From NCBI GenBank assembly GCA_035760665.1, contig DASTSN010000064.1:1-22913 (forward strand): 22,913 bases of DNA. The letters are read 5' to 3'. Positions within the stretch are counted from its first letter, which is position 1; every line of letters starts with the position of its first letter. This DNA is from DASTSN01 sp035760665 (lineage in GTDB: Bacteria > Bacteroidota > Bacteroidia > Chitinophagales > Chitinophagaceae). The notes beneath the pieces were generated by a model that was not told the DNA's origin, searched no databases, and was given only the letters and a program-made list of their open reading frames with translations. Position numbers and translations under genes: made by a program. Shown here in pieces: positions 22,067 to 22,913 of this stretch.

Positions 22067-22913
22067 TCATTCAGTAAACCGGTAGCCGCGGAGGAATTCT
22101 TGGACAGGCATTCGTTTCTTACCCTCTAACTGTATATCAAGAGCATTTACGTAACCATTAGCACAGGCAAATTTGAGGTATGTTTTTCCGTCCGTATCAT
22201 AAGCACCCGGATGTATTGACGGGGTAACAATTTCTTTTTCTGTCCTGTAAATCTTTAAGGTCTTCCCATTCAAACTTGTAAAAGCTCCCGGAAATGGTGA
22301 AAGACCACGTATAAGATTATGCACCTCTTCGGCCGTTCTTGTGAAATCAATTTTACAGGTATCCGTAAAAATCTTAGGGGCATGTTTTATCGTACTATTA
22401 TTAGTGTTTTGCGGACTTTCTTTTAAAGTGCCTTTCGCAATTCCCCGTACTGTTTTCACCAGCAGTTGAGCTCCGATTTCTTTCATTTTCTCATGTACTT
22501 CGCCGGCCGTTTCGTTTTCACCAATGGGAAATTTTTCCTGTAACAAAATATTACCGGTATCAATTTCATGCTGAAGCTTAAAAGTCGTAACGCCTGTTTC
22601 TTTTTCGCCATTGATGATGGCCCAGTTGATCGGGGCAGCACCCCGGTACTGAGGCAGCAAACTGCCATGCAGGTTGATGGTGCCAAGGCGTGGCATATTC
22701 CATACCACTTCTGGCAACATACGAAAAGCAACAACCACTTGCAGATCGGCATGCAGTGAGGCCAGTTCATCAATAAATGCAGGATTTTGTAATTTTTCTG
22801 GTTGTAAAATTTTCAGGCGATGTTCAACAGCGTACTTCTTAACGGCACTTTCTTGCAGCTTCATACCTCGTCCGGCGGGCTTATCAGGTGCTGTAATCAC
22901 ACCCACAATATTG
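22067..22913 (-). CDS. fmt: Methionyl-tRNA formyltransferase (5' end beyond window)
   Basis: Formylates initiator Met-tRNA with 10-formyl-THF. The fragment holds about 282 residues. It begins within the conserved VGVITAPDKPAGRG segment, so roughly 30 N-terminal residues, including the first Rossmann strand, lie past the right edge; the GTG at 22906 is not the start. Seen: NLHGSLLPQYRGAAPINWAI with the catalytic Asn and His, HEIDTGNILL with the catalytic Asp, GEVHEKM, IDFTRTAEEVHNLIRGLSPF and PGAFTSLNGKTLKIYRTE of the C-terminal tRNA-binding domain, ending VQEFLRGYRFTE. The C-terminus is complete. It converges with the LysM gene with a 20-nt gap and no evident terminator. Function depends on tetrahydrofolate, as do ThyA and FolA encoded 10 kb away. 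Confidence 0.95.
   Translation of the reverse strand, partial: NIVGVITAPDKPAGRGMKLQESAVKKYAVEHRLKILQPEKLQNPAFIDELASLHADLQVVVAFRMLPEVVWNMPRLGTINLHGSLLPQYRGAAPINWAIINGEKETGVTTFKLQHEIDTGNILLQEKFPIGENETAGEVHEKMKEIGAQLLVKTVRGIAKGTLKESPQNTNNSTIKHAPKIFTDTCKIDFTRTAEEVHNLIRGLSPFPGAFTSLNGKTLKIYRTEKEIVTPSIHPGAYDTDGKTYLKFACANGYVNALDIQLEGKKRMPVQEFLRGYRFTE

Noticed and set aside
1..22913. Mobile element, CRISPR array, defence or toxin-antitoxin system
   Set aside because: I found no transposase, integrase, Cas, restriction, toxin or phage-like product, no tandem or long direct repeats, and no tRNA-adjacent duplication.

Overview
The window looks like chromosome from a member of the Bacteroidota, most likely near the Chitinophagaceae (inference). 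The reasons are Bacteroidota-type -7 promoter boxes (TAnnTTTG) ahead of several genes with almost no Shine-Dalgarno sequences, a type-2 PyrF, a CarboxypepD_reg-like exported protein, an OmpA-type beta-barrel protein, and an Mrp ATPase of the CxxC-less form. Base composition is mostly mid-40s percent GC by spot counts. I see no rRNA, tRNA, CRISPR array, transposase, integrase or attachment site. It reads as core genome rather than an island, and I found no convincing new defence or mobile system.

Left part (1-6.7 kb): glutaryl-CoA dehydrogenase (minus) diverges from a two-gene plus-strand unit holding an exported YciI-like protein and a 4-TM protein. Then a minus-strand run of an atypical SDR, kynureninase and orotidine-5'-phosphate decarboxylase (pyrF), where SDR and kynU are tightly linked. 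Next come an A/T-rich membrane protein of unknown function (plus) and a PaiB-like FMN-binding protein (minus).

Middle (6.7-11.1 kb): the Mrp/ApbC P-loop ATPase (minus) diverges from an exported CarboxypepD_reg-like protein. A 3-hydroxybutyryl-CoA dehydrogenase follows with an unusually strong Shine-Dalgarno, then a barrel-only outer-membrane protein and a DUF4304-like protein on the minus strand.

Right part (11.1-22.9 kb): a long plus-strand series. thyA, folA, a class I methyltransferase and an exported esterase form one probable operon. They are followed by the three-gene proton-translocating transhydrogenase (pntAA-pntAB-pntB), an exported PSMA-like M28 peptidase, an RsmF-type rRNA m5C methyltransferase, and an exported protein with two LysM domains and a barrel-like C-terminal domain. 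The window ends inside fmt on the minus strand.

The metabolic themes are tryptophan/lysine-to-acetyl-CoA breakdown (kynureninase, glutaryl-CoA dehydrogenase, 3-hydroxybutyryl-CoA dehydrogenase, encoded in separate units), folate and one-carbon metabolism (ThyA, FolA, Fmt), NADPH supply (Pnt) and envelope proteins. Points most worth a second look are the SDR lacking the catalytic Tyr and Lys, the repeated placement of a -7-like box 4-6 nt before start codons, the Mrp without its Fe-S cysteines, the altered S1' pocket of the M28 peptidase, and the LysM protein with a barrel-like domain.
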